NCBI GenBank assembly: GCA_964421245.1
Contig: CAYQVW010000003.1
Span: 62,001 to 126,000, forward strand
Direction of reading: 5' to 3'
Length of the DNA stretch: 64,000 bases
Source: CAYQVW01 sp964421245
GTDB taxonomy: Bacteria > Margulisbacteria > WOR-1 > XYC2-FULL-46-14
Shown: positions 24,638-33,186 of the stretch, in pieces
Numbering within the stretch: position 1 is the first letter of the stretch
How the letters are laid out: every line of letters starts with the position of its first letter
Made by a program: the position numbers and the translations under genes
Notes under the pieces: model-generated
Databases searched by the model: none
What the model saw: only the letters and a program-made list of their open reading frames with translations
What the model was told of the DNA's origin: nothing

Positions 24638-26716
24638 ATGACTCGTTCACACGAAATGAATAAATATAGGAATATTGGTTTTGCAGCGCATATTGATGCA
24701 GGAAAAACCACAACTACAGAGCGTGTGCTTTTCTACTCTGGAAAGGTACATAAATTAGGTAGTGTTGATGATGGAACGGCGACTATGGATTGGATGGCGC
24801 AGGAGAGAGAGCGTGGAATTACTATTACATCTGCTGCAACTACTACTTCTTGGAAAGATTATCGAATTAATATTATTGACACACCAGGACACGTTGATTT
24901 TACTGTTGAAGTAGAGCGTTCAATGAGAGTTTTAGACGGGGTTGTAATTATTTTCTGTGCTGTTGGTGGTGTTCAGCCTCAATCCGAGACTGTTTGGAGA
25001 CAGGCAGATAAGTATAAAGTTCCTCGTATGGTTTTTGTTAACAAGATGGATAGAACCGGAGCAGACTTTTTTAGGGTTGTAAAACAGATTGAAGAGCGTA
25101 TGAGAATTAAACCAGCACCTCTTCAGATTCCAATTGGTGCCGAGGATCAATTAAAAGGATTAATTGACCTTGTTACTATGAAAGCGATTGTTTATAAGGA
25201 CGAATTAGGTAAAGAGATTAGTATTGAAGAGGTTCCAGCTGACCTACTAGATAAGGCAAAAGAATATAGAGAAAAATTAGTAGAAATAGTAGCCGAAACT
25301 GATGACACACTCCTTGAGAAATATTTAGAAAGTCATAAATTAACAGATGATGAGATAAGGGCAGGGATTCGAGCTGCAACTATTGCAGCAAAGATTATTC
25401 CGGTTACTTGTGGATCTGCCTTTAAGAATAAAGGGGTTCAGCCTTTATTAGATTGTATTGTAGACTATTTGCCGTCACCACTTGACGTTCCACCGGTTCC
25501 AGGGTTAAACCCAAAAACGGGTGAAGATGATATAAGAAAGGCTGAGGACAGTGAACCATTTTCTTCTTTGGCTTTTAAAATCATGACCGATCCATTTGTT
25601 GGTCGACTAACCTTCATTAGGCTCTACTCCGGAGTTTTGGAGAGCGGTTCTTACGTTTGGAATGCAGTCAAAGAAAAGAAAGAAAGAATCGGGCGAATTG
25701 TTCAGATGCATTCTGATAAGCGTGAAGAAGTTAAGAAGGTCTATGCCGGGGATATTGCGGCTGTTGTCGGATTAAAGAATACCGGGACTGGCGACACACT
25801 CTGTGTTGATAGTAAACCAATTATTTTAGAATCAATTGTTTTCCCAGAGCCTGTTATATTTATTGCGATCGAGCCAAAGACCAAGGCAGATCAAGAAAGA
25901 CTTGGTATTTCTCTATCGAAATTAGCTGAAGAAGATCCAACTTTTAGAATTAAAACTGATCCAGAAACCGGACAGACTATCATTTCTGGTATGGGTGAGT
26001 TGCATCTTGAAGTTATTGTTGATCGTTTACTTCGAGAGTTTAAAGTTGAAGCTAATGTTGGTAAGCCACAAGTTGCTTATAAAGAAACAATTAAGACAGT
26101 GGGGGATGCAGAAGGTAAGTTTATTAAACAGACTGGTGGTCGTGGTCAATATGGTCATGTCTATCTTAAGCTTGAACCACTTGAGCAGGGTAAGGGCTTT
26201 GAGTTTGTAAATGAGATAGTTGGTGGAGCAATTCCAAGAGAATTTATTTCACCTTGTGAAGCTGGTATTAAAGAAGCGATGAATACCGGCGTTTTGGCTG
26301 GTTTCCCGGTTATTGATGTAAAGGCTACATTGTATGATGGATCGTACCATGATGTCGATTCATCCGAAATTGCCTTTAAAGTTGCGGCTTCTATGGCATT
26401 TAAGGCTTGTGCAAAAAAGGCTAAACCTGTTTTGCTTGAGCCGATGATGAAGGTTGAAGTTGTTGTTCCGGAACAATACATGGGAGATGTTATTGGAGAT
26501 TTAAATAGTCGACGTGGACGTATTGAAGGAATGGAATCAACTGCTGGAGTTCAGACCATTAAAGCTAAGGTTCCTTTAGCAAATATGTTTGGATATGCAA
26601 CAGATTTACGATCACGTTCGCAGGGAAGAGGAAATTATTCTATGGAGTTTCTAGAATATGCTGATGTTCCAAAAAATATAGCTGAAGGATTAATAGAAAA
26701 GGTACAAGGAAAATAA
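24638..26716 (+). CDS. fusA: Elongation factor G
   Basis: 692 residues. GTPase motifs: G1 AAHIDAGKTTTTE near 15, G2 RGIT near 58, G3 DTPGHVDFT near 81, G4 NKMDRTG near 135 and GSAFKNKG near 257; domains II-V follow, with GRGQYGHVYLKLEPL near 499 and RSRSQGRGNYSMEF near 658. It drives translocation. In most bacteria tuf follows fusA here, but the next gene, 1 bp later, is rpsJ. Confidence 0.97.
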   Translation: MTRSHEMNKYRNIGFAAHIDAGKTTTTERVLFYSGKVHKLGSVDDGTATMDWMAQERERGITITSAATTTSWKDYRINIIDTPGHVDFTVEVERSMRVLDGVVIIFCAVGGVQPQSETVWRQADKYKVPRMVFVNKMDRTGADFFRVVKQIEERMRIKPAPLQIPIGAEDQLKGLIDLVTMKAIVYKDELGKEISIEEVPADLLDKAKEYREKLVEIVAETDDTLLEKYLESHKLTDDEIRAGIRAATIAAKIIPVTCGSAFKNKGVQPLLDCIVDYLPSPLDVPPVPGLNPKTGEDDIRKAEDSEPFSSLAFKIMTDPFVGRLTFIRLYSGVLESGSYVWNAVKEKKERIGRIVQMHSDKREEVKKVYAGDIAAVVGLKNTGTGDTLCVDSKPIILESIVFPEPVIFIAIEPKTKADQERLGISLSKLAEEDPTFRIKTDPETGQTIISGMGELHLEVIVDRLLREFKVEANVGKPQVAYKETIKTVGDAEGKFIKQTGGRGQYGHVYLKLEPLEQGKGFEFVNEIVGGAIPREFISPCEAGIKEAMNTGVLAGFPVIDVKATLYDGSYHDVDSSEIAFKVAASMAFKACAKKAKPVLLEPMMKVEVVVPEQYMGDVIGDLNSRRGRIEGMESTAGVQTIKAKVPLANMFGYATDLRSRSQGRGNYSMEFLEYADVPKNIAEGLIEKVQGK

Positions 26717-26717
26717 A

Positions 26718-27032
26718 ATGGCAAAAAGATCAAAAATTAGAATAAGACTAAAGAGTTACGATCACAGAATCTTAGATCAATCTGCGGTAAAGATTGTTGA
26801 TACAGTAAAAAGGGTAGGGGCATATGTTTCTGGTCCAATTCCTCTTCCAACTTCAAGAGAAGTTTTCTGTGTTCTTCGCTCACCGCATGTCGATAAAAAA
26901 TCTAGAGAGCATTTTGAGATCAGAACTCACAAGAGACTGATTGATATTTTAGACCCGCCTAAGGAGACTGTGAATGCATTAATGCAGCTTGATCTTCCGG
27001 CCGGGGTAGATGTGGAGATTAAGCTTAAATGA
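26718..27032 (+). CDS. rpsJ: Ribosomal protein S10
   Basis: 104 residues. RIRLKSYDHRILDQS near 7 and VSGPIPLPTSREVFCVLRSPHVDKKSREHFE-type sequence from 38 to 68 identify S10 (NusE), which also joins antitermination complexes with NusB. It opens the S10-operon segment directly after fusA and overlaps rplC by 4 bp. Confidence 0.97.
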   Translation: MAKRSKIRIRLKSYDHRILDQSAVKIVDTVKRVGAYVSGPIPLPTSREVFCVLRSPHVDKKSREHFEIRTHKRLIDILDPPKETVNALMQLDLPAGVDVEIKLK

Positions 27033-27736
27033 ATGGATTAATTGGTAAAAAAATTGGAATGACTCAGGTTTATAACACCGAGGGTGTTTTAATCCCGGTC
27101 ACAGTACTTGAGGTTGGCCCTTGTGTGGTTACTCAGGTTAAAACTATTGAAAAAGATGGCTATACAGCAATTCAGCTTGGTTTTGGAATAAATAAGAAGC
27201 CTACGAAGCCATTAAAAAACCATTCCAAGGATTTATCTGTTGTATCAAAACATATCAAAGAGTTTAGACTTGATAAGGTTGATGGAATTAATCGAGGACA
27301 AGAATTTAAGGCAGACCTGTTAGAAGCGGGAGAATATGTAGTAATTTCTGGTACTTCAATTGGTAAAGGAACAGCCGGAACAATAAGGCGCTGGAACTTT
27401 GCCCGTGGAGATATGACTCATGGTTCAAAAAGTCATCGTCTACCTGGATCAATCGGTGCAGGCACGACCCCGGCAAGAGTTTTTAAGGGTCAAAAGATGG
27501 CAGGACGCATGGGTAATGAAAAAGTAACCCAGAAGAATATTCTAGTTGTTAGTGTTGATGTTGAAAAAAATATGGTTTTAGTTAAGGGTGCAGTTCCTGG
27601 ATCAGACAGTGGTATTGTTACAATTGTTAAATCTGGAGATAAGCTTAAGGGTTTTATTCCAGTTAGTGGAAAGAAGGAGAAGAAGAAAGAAGATAAAGGA
27701 GAGACACGCCATGGCGTGTCTATACAAAATGGTTGA
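27029..27736 (+). CDS. rplC: Ribosomal protein L3 with repeat-derived tail
   Basis: 235 residues. Core blocks: GLIGKKIGMTQVY at the start, FARGDMTHGSKSHRLPGSIG near 130-148 and TTPARVFKGQKMAGRMGNEKV near 150-170, with the glutamine loop that reaches the peptidyl-transferase centre. After the normal end there is a charged tail KKEKKKEDKG and then ETRHGVSIQ (residues 225-233) encoded by a palindromic repeat. The last 26 bp overlap the proposed rplD start. Confidence 0.96.
   Translation: MNGLIGKKIGMTQVYNTEGVLIPVTVLEVGPCVVTQVKTIEKDGYTAIQLGFGINKKPTKPLKNHSKDLSVVSKHIKEFRLDKVDGINRGQEFKADLLEAGEYVVISGTSIGKGTAGTIRRWNFARGDMTHGSKSHRLPGSIGAGTTPARVFKGQKMAGRMGNEKVTQKNILVVSVDVEKNMVLVKGAVPGSDSGIVTIVKSGDKLKGFIPVSGKKEKKKEDKGETRHGVSIQNG
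27701..27725. repeat. Palindromic repeat copy C, at the rplC/rplD junction
   Basis: CATGG-core type with CACGCCATGGCGTG arms. It is translated as ETRHGVSIQ at the end of L3, and its central ATG (27711) lies 9 nt after an AAGGAG box (27696-27701), in frame with rplD. Confidence 0.9.
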
Positions 27737-28355
27737 ATTGAAATTATATAATAAAGATGGCAAAGAAAATGGAATAGTTAAAGCAGAAGACAAATTGTTT
27801 GCTGCGAAACATAAAGATGCTGTGGTGCATCAAGTATTGACTTGGTATCTTGCATCAAAGCGATCTGGGACTCATTCTTCCAAAGGAAGGTCTGAGGTCC
27901 GCGGTGGAGGAAGAAAGCCTTGGAAGCAAAAGGGGACAGGACGTGCTCGAGCTGGAACTATCCGATCTCCATTGTGGAATGGTGGTGGAGTAATTTTTGG
28001 ACCAAAACCAAGAAGTTATGCTTATAATCTTCCAAAGAAGATACAAAAGGCCGGTTTGAAGGCTGTCTTAACAGATCGAACCAAAGCAGAAAAAGTCAAA
28101 ATTGTTGAAGAATTTTCTGTTTCAGAACCTAAGACCAAACTAATGCTTAAGGCTTTAAATAAGTTGAAATTAGTTAACCAAAAGACACTGATTATTAAAG
28201 CAAAAGAAGATAAGAATGTTGTTCTCTCTGCTCGAAATATTGAGAGGTTAAAGGTTGCTGTTCCAGCTGATATTAATATTGCTGATCTTCTAAATAGTGA
28301 TTGGGTAATTGTTGAGCAAGGTGCCTTACCGGTTTTAGCGGAGGTTTTGTTGTAA
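27711..28355 (+). CDS. rplD: Ribosomal protein L4
   Basis: 214 residues from ATG 27711, or 208 from ATG 27729. Family evidence: KHKDAVVHQVLTWYLASKR near 30-50, the loop SEVRGGGRKPWKQKGTGRARAGTIRSP-type sequence near 60-85, and the C-terminal NIADLLNSDWVIVEQGAL. The family normally begins at MVELKLYN (27729), but no Shine-Dalgarno is near that codon. AAGGAG is well spaced for ATG 27711 in the centre of the palindromic repeat, which adds MACLYK. L4 is often the autoregulator of the S10 operon. Confidence 0.93.
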   Translation: MACLYKMVELKLYNKDGKENGIVKAEDKLFAAKHKDAVVHQVLTWYLASKRSGTHSSKGRSEVRGGGRKPWKQKGTGRARAGTIRSPLWNGGGVIFGPKPRSYAYNLPKKIQKAGLKAVLTDRTKAEKVKIVEEFSVSEPKTKLMLKALNKLKLVNQKTLIIKAKEDKNVVLSARNIERLKVAVPADINIADLLNSDWVIVEQGALPVLAEVLL

Positions 28356-28630
28356 TGGAAAGTATAATAATAGCACCGATTGTAACTGAAAAAGGATACG
28401 GTAAAGTAGCTGATGGCCAGTATACTTTTAAGGTTCACCCAAGTGCAAATAAAATTGAGATTAGAAAAGCAATTGAGACCATATTTAAAGTTAAGGTGGT
28501 TTCTGTAAATACTATGAAGGTTTCCGGAAAAACCCGTCGTCTTGGTGCGAAGGTTGGAAGAACCCCTTCTTTCAAAAAAGCATATGTTAAATTGGCAGAA
28601 GGCCAAGTAATTGAGGAGTTAAGAGTATAA
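28355..28630 (+). CDS. rplW: Ribosomal protein L23
   Basis: 91 residues. IIAPIVTEKGYGK near 3, YTFKVHPSANKIEIRKAIE near 24 and VVSVNTMKVSGKTRR near 48 match L23, which lines the polypeptide exit and docks trigger factor and SRP. Start overlaps the rplD stop by one base. Confidence 0.96.
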   Translation: MESIIIAPIVTEKGYGKVADGQYTFKVHPSANKIEIRKAIETIFKVKVVSVNTMKVSGKTRRLGAKVGRTPSFKKAYVKLAEGQVIEELRV

Positions 28631-28631
28631 A

Positions 28632-29465
28632 ATGGGACTAAGAAAAAAACGACCAATGACCCCGGGACAAAGATTTCAGATAGTCGATGACTATTCTGAT
28701 ATTACTAAACACGAACCGGAAAAATCACTTCTTCGCGTATTAAAGAAAAAGGGTGGCCGTGGTTTTGGTGGCCGAATTTCTATGCGTCATCGTGGTGGCG
28801 GAAATAAAAAGAAATATCGTTTAGTTGATTTCAAGAGAGACAAGGATGATATTCCAGCAGAAGTTTTGGCTATTGAGTACGATCCAAATCGCAATGCTAG
28901 AATCGCCTTAATTAAATATAGTGACGGTGAAAAACGCTACATTATTGCACCATTGGGACTTGAGGTTGGGCGTACTGTAATGTCTTCGGGAAAAGAGGCA
29001 GAGATAGAGGTAGGAAATTGTCTACCTTTGCGTCTGATTCCGGCTGGTACAATTGTTCACAATGTTGAGATGCAACCGGGCCGTGGGGGACAGTTAGCTC
29101 GTGGAGCTGGTGTTGGAGTTATGCTTCTTGCCAAAGAGAGTGGTTATGCGATTGTAAGAATGCCTTCTGGTGAACAACGCATGATTAACCTAGATTGTCG
29201 TGCAACGATTGGTCAGGTTGGAAATACAGATGCAAGAAATGTCAGCTTAGGTAAAGCTGGTAAAACTCGTTTTCTTGGTAGAAGACCAAAAGTTCGAGGC
29301 TCGGTAATGAATCCTTGTGATCATCCGCATGGTGGTGGTGAAGGCCGTGCTCCAATTGGTAGAGCTGGTCCACTTACACCTTGGGGTAAGCCTACTCTTG
29401 GTTATAAAACTCGTCGAGGAAAGAGACGTTCGGATAGATTTATTTTGTCTAGGAGGCCTACATAA
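28632..29465 (+). CDS. rplB: Ribosomal protein L2
   Basis: 277 residues, standard length. RISMRHRGGGNKKKYRLVDF near 52-70, PSGEQRMINLDCRATIGQVG near 178 and NPCDHPHGGGEGRAPIGR near 227 are diagnostic; the His in DHPHGGG lies near the peptidyl-transferase centre. Its stop codon overlaps the rpsS start by one base. Confidence 0.98.
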   Translation: MGLRKKRPMTPGQRFQIVDDYSDITKHEPEKSLLRVLKKKGGRGFGGRISMRHRGGGNKKKYRLVDFKRDKDDIPAEVLAIEYDPNRNARIALIKYSDGEKRYIIAPLGLEVGRTVMSSGKEAEIEVGNCLPLRLIPAGTIVHNVEMQPGRGGQLARGAGVGVMLLAKESGYAIVRMPSGEQRMINLDCRATIGQVGNTDARNVSLGKAGKTRFLGRRPKVRGSVMNPCDHPHGGGEGRAPIGRAGPLTPWGKPTLGYKTRRGKRRSDRFILSRRPT

Positions 29466-29752
29466 TGGGAAGATCTAGTAAAAAAGGTCCATTTGTTGAC
29501 GGACATCTTATGCAAAAGATAGAAAAGATGGAAAAGAGCGGAAGTAAGCAGGTTATTAAAACCTGGTCACGTCGTTCAACCATTATTCCAGAAATGATTG
29601 GATACACTATTGCGGTTCATAATGGGAAACGGCACATACCGGTCTATATCAATGAAAATATGATTGGACATAAATTAGGTGAGTTTTCACATACTAGAAT
29701 ATTTAAGGGACACGGAGGACTAGGTGCTAAAGAAGCAGCTGGGCCTACATAA
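29465..29752 (+). CDS. rpsS: Ribosomal protein S19
   Basis: 95 residues. GRSSKKGPFVDGHL at the start, WSRRSTIIPEMIGYTIAVHNGK near 34-55 and KLGEFSHTRIFKGHGG near 71-86 are typical. S19 pairs with S13 in the 30S head. It ends directly against rplV. Confidence 0.98.
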   Translation: MGRSSKKGPFVDGHLMQKIEKMEKSGSKQVIKTWSRRSTIIPEMIGYTIAVHNGKRHIPVYINENMIGHKLGEFSHTRIFKGHGGLGAKEAAGPT

Positions 29753-30091
29753 ATGAGTAAAAAATCAAAAGCACAATTTAAATATATTAGAATTTCACCT
29801 CTCAAATTGAGGAGAGTTGTAAATCTAGTTCGAGGTAAAGATTGTTTGTATTCTTTATCTCTTTTACAGTCCATGCCAAACAAGGGAGCAAGGATTGTTG
29901 AGAAAATTCTTACCTCTGCAATGGCTAGTGCCAAGAATAACTTGAATGCCAAAGATGATAGTTTATTTGTTAGTGAGATTTTGGTTGATGGGGCCGGAAT
30001 GCTAAAGCGTTTTCGTGCTCAATCTCGTGGTCGTGGTGCACCAATTAAAAAGCGTATGTCGCATTTGACAGTATCAATAGAGGAGAAATAG
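29753..30091 (+). CDS. rplV: Ribosomal protein L22
   Basis: 112 residues. YIRISPLKLRRVVNLVRGKD near 11-30, the hairpin region RFRAQSRGRGAPIKKRMSHLTV near 87-108, and EILTSAMASAKNN in between identify L22, whose loop reaches the exit tunnel. Typical length; follows rpsS without a gap. Confidence 0.97.
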   Translation: MSKKSKAQFKYIRISPLKLRRVVNLVRGKDCLYSLSLLQSMPNKGARIVEKILTSAMASAKNNLNAKDDSLFVSEILVDGAGMLKRFRAQSRGRGAPIKKRMSHLTVSIEEK

Positions 30092-30796
30092 ATGGGTCAA
30101 AAAGTAAATCCAAAAGGTTTTAGACTTGGTATTACAGACGAAGGTGACACAACCTGGTATGCCAAGGGAGATTATGCAGAGCTGGTACTAGAAGATTTAG
30201 AGATTAGAAAGTACTTAAAAAATCATCTTTATAGGGCAGGAGTTTCAAAGATCAAGCTTTCTCGTCGGGCTAACCAGATTACAGTTGATCTTTATACTGC
30301 ACGTCCGGGACTCATTATTGGTCGTGGTGGTAAAGATATTGCAATTGTTCGAGATGCTTTGATTAAGAAGATTGGCAAACAGGTTCAGCTAAACATTCAT
30401 GAAGAGAAGAATGCAGAACGTTCTGCTCAGTTGGTTGCAGAGTCAATTGCTTCTCAGCTTGAAAGACGAATCTCTTTCCGTCGTGCGATGAAGCAGGCGG
30501 TTTCAAAGGTTTTAAGATCGCACGCAAAGGGAATCAAGGTAAAGTGCGGTGGACGTTTAGGTGGATCAGAAATTGCAAGAAAAGAGTGGTATAGAATGGG
30601 GCGTGTTCCTCTTCACACTCTTCGAGCTAAGATTGATTATGGTTTTACAGAAGCGATGACAATTTATGGAAAGATTGGGGTAAAGGTTTGGATTTATTCA
30701 GGAGATTTAATTCCAGGAGCGGATCAGAAGCCTAAAGCTCCTGCTGATAGAAAAGGAGAAAAAGTTGGCGATAACACCAAAAAAGCAAAAATATAG
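30092..30796 (+). CDS. rpsC: Ribosomal protein S3
   Basis: 234 residues. GQKVNPKGFRLGI at the start, the KH-domain GRGGKDIAIVRDALIKKI near 76, and ERRISFRRAMKQAV near 130 plus GGRLGGSEIARKEWYRMGRVPLHTLRA-type sequence from 150. A hydrophilic tail rich in Lys and Pro closes it and overlaps the rplP start by 32 bp. S3 forms the mRNA entry with S4 and S5. Confidence 0.97.
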   Translation: MGQKVNPKGFRLGITDEGDTTWYAKGDYAELVLEDLEIRKYLKNHLYRAGVSKIKLSRRANQITVDLYTARPGLIIGRGGKDIAIVRDALIKKIGKQVQLNIHEEKNAERSAQLVAESIASQLERRISFRRAMKQAVSKVLRSHAKGIKVKCGGRLGGSEIARKEWYRMGRVPLHTLRAKIDYGFTEAMTIYGKIGVKVWIYSGDLIPGADQKPKAPADRKGEKVGDNTKKAKI

Positions 30797-31175
30797 AAAG
30801 TCGCAAAAAAGGCGACTTTGGGGAAAAGCTACCCGTGGAAACACTCTTCATTTTGGAGAGTATGGTCTGCAGATTATGGAGATCGGATATTTGAAGACTA
30901 ACCAGATCGAAGCTGGACGAAAGGCTTTGGCTCATTCACTTAAACGTGGAGGAAAGGTTTGGGTTAGGGGATGTGCAGATAAGCCAGAGACTGCTCGAGC
31001 TGCTGAAACTAGAATGGGTGGTGGAAAGGGTGCGCCAGTTGGATATGTTTTACCTGTTCGCGCTGGACACATTTTGTTTGAAGTTGCTGGTATTACTCGT
31101 GATCAAGCGGTAGAAGCATTTCGAGTTGCTTCATTTAAATTGCCGCTTGAAGTTAGGATGGTAGAAAGACAATGA
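30765..31175 (+). CDS. rplP: Ribosomal protein L16
   Basis: 136 residues. KKQKYRKSQKRRLWGKATRG near 6-25, GLQIMEIGYLKTNQIEAGRKAL near 34 and GGGKGAPVGYVLPVRAGHILFE near 83-104 match L16, which helps position the A-site tRNA. The start is TTG 30765, inside the rpsC tail, with GGAG 7-8 nt upstream. The N-terminus MAITPKKQKYRK aligns with the usual M-L-x-P-K start, so the TTG is believable. Confidence 0.95.
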   Translation: MAITPKKQKYRKSQKRRLWGKATRGNTLHFGEYGLQIMEIGYLKTNQIEAGRKALAHSLKRGGKVWVRGCADKPETARAAETRMGGGKGAPVGYVLPVRAGHILFEVAGITRDQAVEAFRVASFKLPLEVRMVERQ

Positions 31176-31369
31176 AGGCAATCGATGTAAGAAAATTAAA
31201 TAAAGTTGATTTAGAAAAAAAGCTTGCTGACTTACAAAAGAAGTTAAGGGAACATCGTTTTAATTCAGCAAGAGGCGAGATTAAAAATCCTTTGGCAAAG
31301 AAACATTTTAAAAAGGATATTGCTCGGATCTTAACAATTATGAGGGAGAAAATTAATGAAAAAGATTAG
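31172..31369 (+). CDS. rpmC: Ribosomal protein L29
   Basis: 65 residues, two-helix protein: VDLEKKLADLQKKLREHRFNSARG near 13-36, with the conserved L-REHRF and a basic second helix ending in IARILTIMREK. It sits near the exit tunnel with L23. ATGA-type overlaps on both sides (rplP stop, rpsQ start) point to coupled translation. Confidence 0.96.
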   Translation: MKAIDVRKLNKVDLEKKLADLQKKLREHRFNSARGEIKNPLAKKHFKKDIARILTIMREKINEKD

Positions 31370-31724
31370 GAAGGGTGTTGTTGTAAGCGACCGTATGGAT
31401 AAAACGGTTGTGGTTCGGGTTGAAAGAGTTTTTCAACATCCTGTATTTAAGAAAATAGTTAAAAAGTATTCTCGTTTTAAAGCTCACGATAAGGATAATA
31501 AGTGCAAGGTAGGGGACCAAGTTGAGATTATTGAGACTAAGCCTATTTCAAAAGATAAGCGTTGGAAGGTGACTAATATTTTAGGCTTTGAAAAGGTTAA
31601 AACTAGAATTCGACCAGGTCGTCTGCACAAGAAGGTTGAAGAAGTTAAAGAAGAATTGAAAGAAGAAGGGACAGGTCGCGACCTGTCCGTACAGGAGCCA
31701 GTTCAAGAAGGGGAGAATAAATGA
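31356..31724 (+). CDS. rpsQ: Ribosomal protein S17 with extended tail
   Basis: 122 residues against the usual 80-90. The OB-fold core is normal: KIRKGVVVSDRMDKTVVVRVE at the start, YSRFKAHDKDNKCKVGDQVEIIETKPISKDKRW-type sequence near 37-67. The last ~38 residues are an acidic Glu/Lys tail that includes GTGRDLSVQ (residues 105-113), encoded by palindromic repeat copy D. Four-base overlap with rplN. Confidence 0.95.
   Translation: MKKIRKGVVVSDRMDKTVVVRVERVFQHPVFKKIVKKYSRFKAHDKDNKCKVGDQVEIIETKPISKDKRWKVTNILGFEKVKTRIRPGRLHKKVEEVKEELKEEGTGRDLSVQEPVQEGENK
31668..31692. repeat. Palindromic repeat copy D, inside the rpsQ tail
   Basis: CGCG-core type, perfect palindrome GGACAGGTCGCGACCTGTCC with a GTAC tail. 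Translated as GTGRDLSVQ, the common frame. Confidence 0.9.
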
Positions 31725-32089
31725 TTCAGACAGAAACAAGATTAGTCGTTGCCGACAATTCTGGCGCAAAGGAAATTCTTTGCATTAGAATTCTTGGCCA
31801 TTCACATTCTCGCTATGCAAGTATTGGAGATATAATTGTTGGAGTTGTTAAGGTTGCATCGGCCAATGGGTTGGTTAAGGATGCAGAAAAAGTTAAGGCT
31901 GTAATTGTTCGAACAGGACAGAAGATTCGACGCGAAGATGGCTCGTACGTTTCTTTCGATCAGAACGCGGCAGTGGTTATTGATAAAGATGGCAATCCAC
32001 GCGGAACTCGTATTTTTGGACCAGTTGCGAGAGAATTGCGCGAAAAAAAATATATGAAGATTGTTTCATTGGCTCCTGAGGTAGTGTAA
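31721..32089 (+). CDS. rplN: Ribosomal protein L14
   Basis: 122 residues, the standard length and one of the most conserved proteins in the cluster: TRLVVADNSGAKEILCIRILG near 5-25, VRTGQKIRREDGSYVSFDQNAAVVI near 66-90, GTRIFGPVARELREKKYMKIVSLAPEVV-type end. L14 forms bridge B8 and binds initiation and silencing factors. Confidence 0.98.
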   Translation: MIQTETRLVVADNSGAKEILCIRILGHSHSRYASIGDIIVGVVKVASANGLVKDAEKVKAVIVRTGQKIRREDGSYVSFDQNAAVVIDKDGNPRGTRIFGPVARELREKKYMKIVSLAPEVV

Positions 32090-32092
32090 AAA

Positions 32093-32419
32093 ATGAAAAA
32101 TAAAAAATTAAAAATTAAAAAAGGTGACAAAGTCTTGGTTCTTTCTGGAAAAGATAAGGGCAAGAAAGGAAAGATTTTAAAAGTTTTCCCTAAGAGCTCT
32201 AAGGTTGTTGTTGAAGGTGTGAATATAATAAAAAAACATCAACGACAAACTCAAAATTTTAAAGGTGGGATTGTTGATAGACCAAATGCAATGACTGTTG
32301 ATAAAGTAATGCTTATCTGTCCGCGTTGCAACTCGCCCGCTCGGGTCGGTAAGAAAGTTATTGATCAAAAGCGAGTACGCTTTTGTAGAAAGTGCAAAGA
32401 GGTAGTTGATAAATTATGA
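32093..32419 (+). CDS. rplX: Ribosomal protein L24
   Basis: 108 residues. The KOW motif GDKVLVLSGKDKGKKGKIL (near 11-29) is followed by VEGVNIIKKHQR and a C-terminal zinc-ribbon-like part with CPRC and CRKC (near 75-100), seen in many bacterial L24s. The first codons MKNKKLKIKKG are AT-rich tandem (ATTAAAA units) and slightly longer than usual; the true start could be slightly different but no other start is better. Confidence 0.95.
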   Translation: MKNKKLKIKKGDKVLVLSGKDKGKKGKILKVFPKSSKVVVEGVNIIKKHQRQTQNFKGGIVDRPNAMTVDKVMLICPRCNSPARVGKKVIDQKRVRFCRKCKEVVDKL

Positions 32420-32961
32420 GTGCATTAGATTTAAAAGAAAAATATACTAAAAAAGTTGTTCCAGCTTTGATTAAAAAGTTTGAATATAAGAACGTTATGG
32501 CTGTTCCTAAAATGACCAAAGTTGTTATTTCTTGTGGTGTTCCAGAGGGGGTTGCAAATTCCAAGGCCTGCGATGTTGCTTTAGATGAGCTAAATTTAAT
32601 TTCTGGACAAGCTCCAGTAAAAAAACTAGCAAAAAAGGCGATTGCAGGATTCAAATTAAAGAAGAATGATCCGATTGGTGGAATGGTGACGCTGCGAGGC
32701 AAAAAAATGTATGAGTTTTTAAGTAAATTAATTAATATCTGTTTGCCACGCGTTCGGGATTTTAGGGGATTAAACCCAAAATCTTTTGATGGTAGAGGAA
32801 ATTACTCTTTTGGAGTAAAAGAGCAATTGATTTTTCCGGAAATTGATTATGATAGGGTAGATAAAACTCGTGGAATGAATATCACCCTTGTAACAACAGC
32901 GGATTCTAATGACGAAGCAAGGGGATTACTTGAGGGACTCGGAATTCCATTTGTTAGATAG
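32416..32961 (+). CDS. rplE: Ribosomal protein L5
   Basis: 181 residues. MAVPKMTKVVISCGVPEG near 28, GQAPVKKLAKKAIAGFKLK near 66, MVTLRGKKMYEFLSKL near 91 and GRGNYSFGVKEQLIFPEIDYD near 124-144 are typical. L5 contacts 5S rRNA and P-site tRNA. Its stop TAG (32959-32961) is the first triplet of palindromic repeat copy E. Confidence 0.97.
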   Translation: MSALDLKEKYTKKVVPALIKKFEYKNVMAVPKMTKVVISCGVPEGVANSKACDVALDELNLISGQAPVKKLAKKAIAGFKLKKNDPIGGMVTLRGKKMYEFLSKLINICLPRVRDFRGLNPKSFDGRGNYSFGVKEQLIFPEIDYDRVDKTRGMNITLVTTADSNDEARGLLEGLGIPFVR

Positions 32962-32985
32962 AGACATGCCATGGCATGTCTATAC
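32959..32985. repeat. Palindromic repeat copy E, between rplE and rpsZ
   Basis: CATGG-core type, identical over 27 bp to copies A and G (TAGAGACATGCC, its mirror and TATAC). The leading TAG is the rplE stop codon, and the rpsZ ribosome-binding site AAGGGGAG begins 3 nt after it. Confidence 0.92.
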
Positions 32986-32999
32986 AGAAGGGGAGAAAT

Positions 33000-33185
33000 A
33001 TGGCAAAGAAAGCATGGTTAGAAAGAAAAAGAAAGGGACCGAAGTTTGAAGTTCGTGCAAAGAACCGTTGCAATGTTTGTGGAAGAGCCAGAAGTTACAT
33101 TAGAAAATTTGGCTTGTGTAGAATTTGTTTTAGAAAAATGGCGCATCAGGGAGTTTTGCCTGGTGTGAGGAAAGCCAGTTGGTGA
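33000..33185 (+). CDS. rpsZ: Ribosomal protein S14, zinc-binding (type Z)
   Basis: 61 residues from ATG 33000, preceded by AAGGGGAG; an upstream in-frame ATG at 32976 lies in the palindromic repeat and lacks a binding site. Two zinc pairs are present, CNVC near 23 and CRIC near 39, so it is the short, zinc-bound S14 type, as in Gram-positives and many deep lineages. The basic N-terminus AKKAWLERKRKGPKFEVRAK is typical. Confidence 0.96.
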   Translation: MAKKAWLERKRKGPKFEVRAKNRCNVCGRARSYIRKFGLCRICFRKMAHQGVLPGVRKASW

Positions 33186-33186
33186 T

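Noticed and set aside
27588..27710. Long 5' extension of rplD from 27588
   Set aside because: It would translate most of the rplC tail in another frame and lacks L4 homology; the start at 27711 or 27729 is better.
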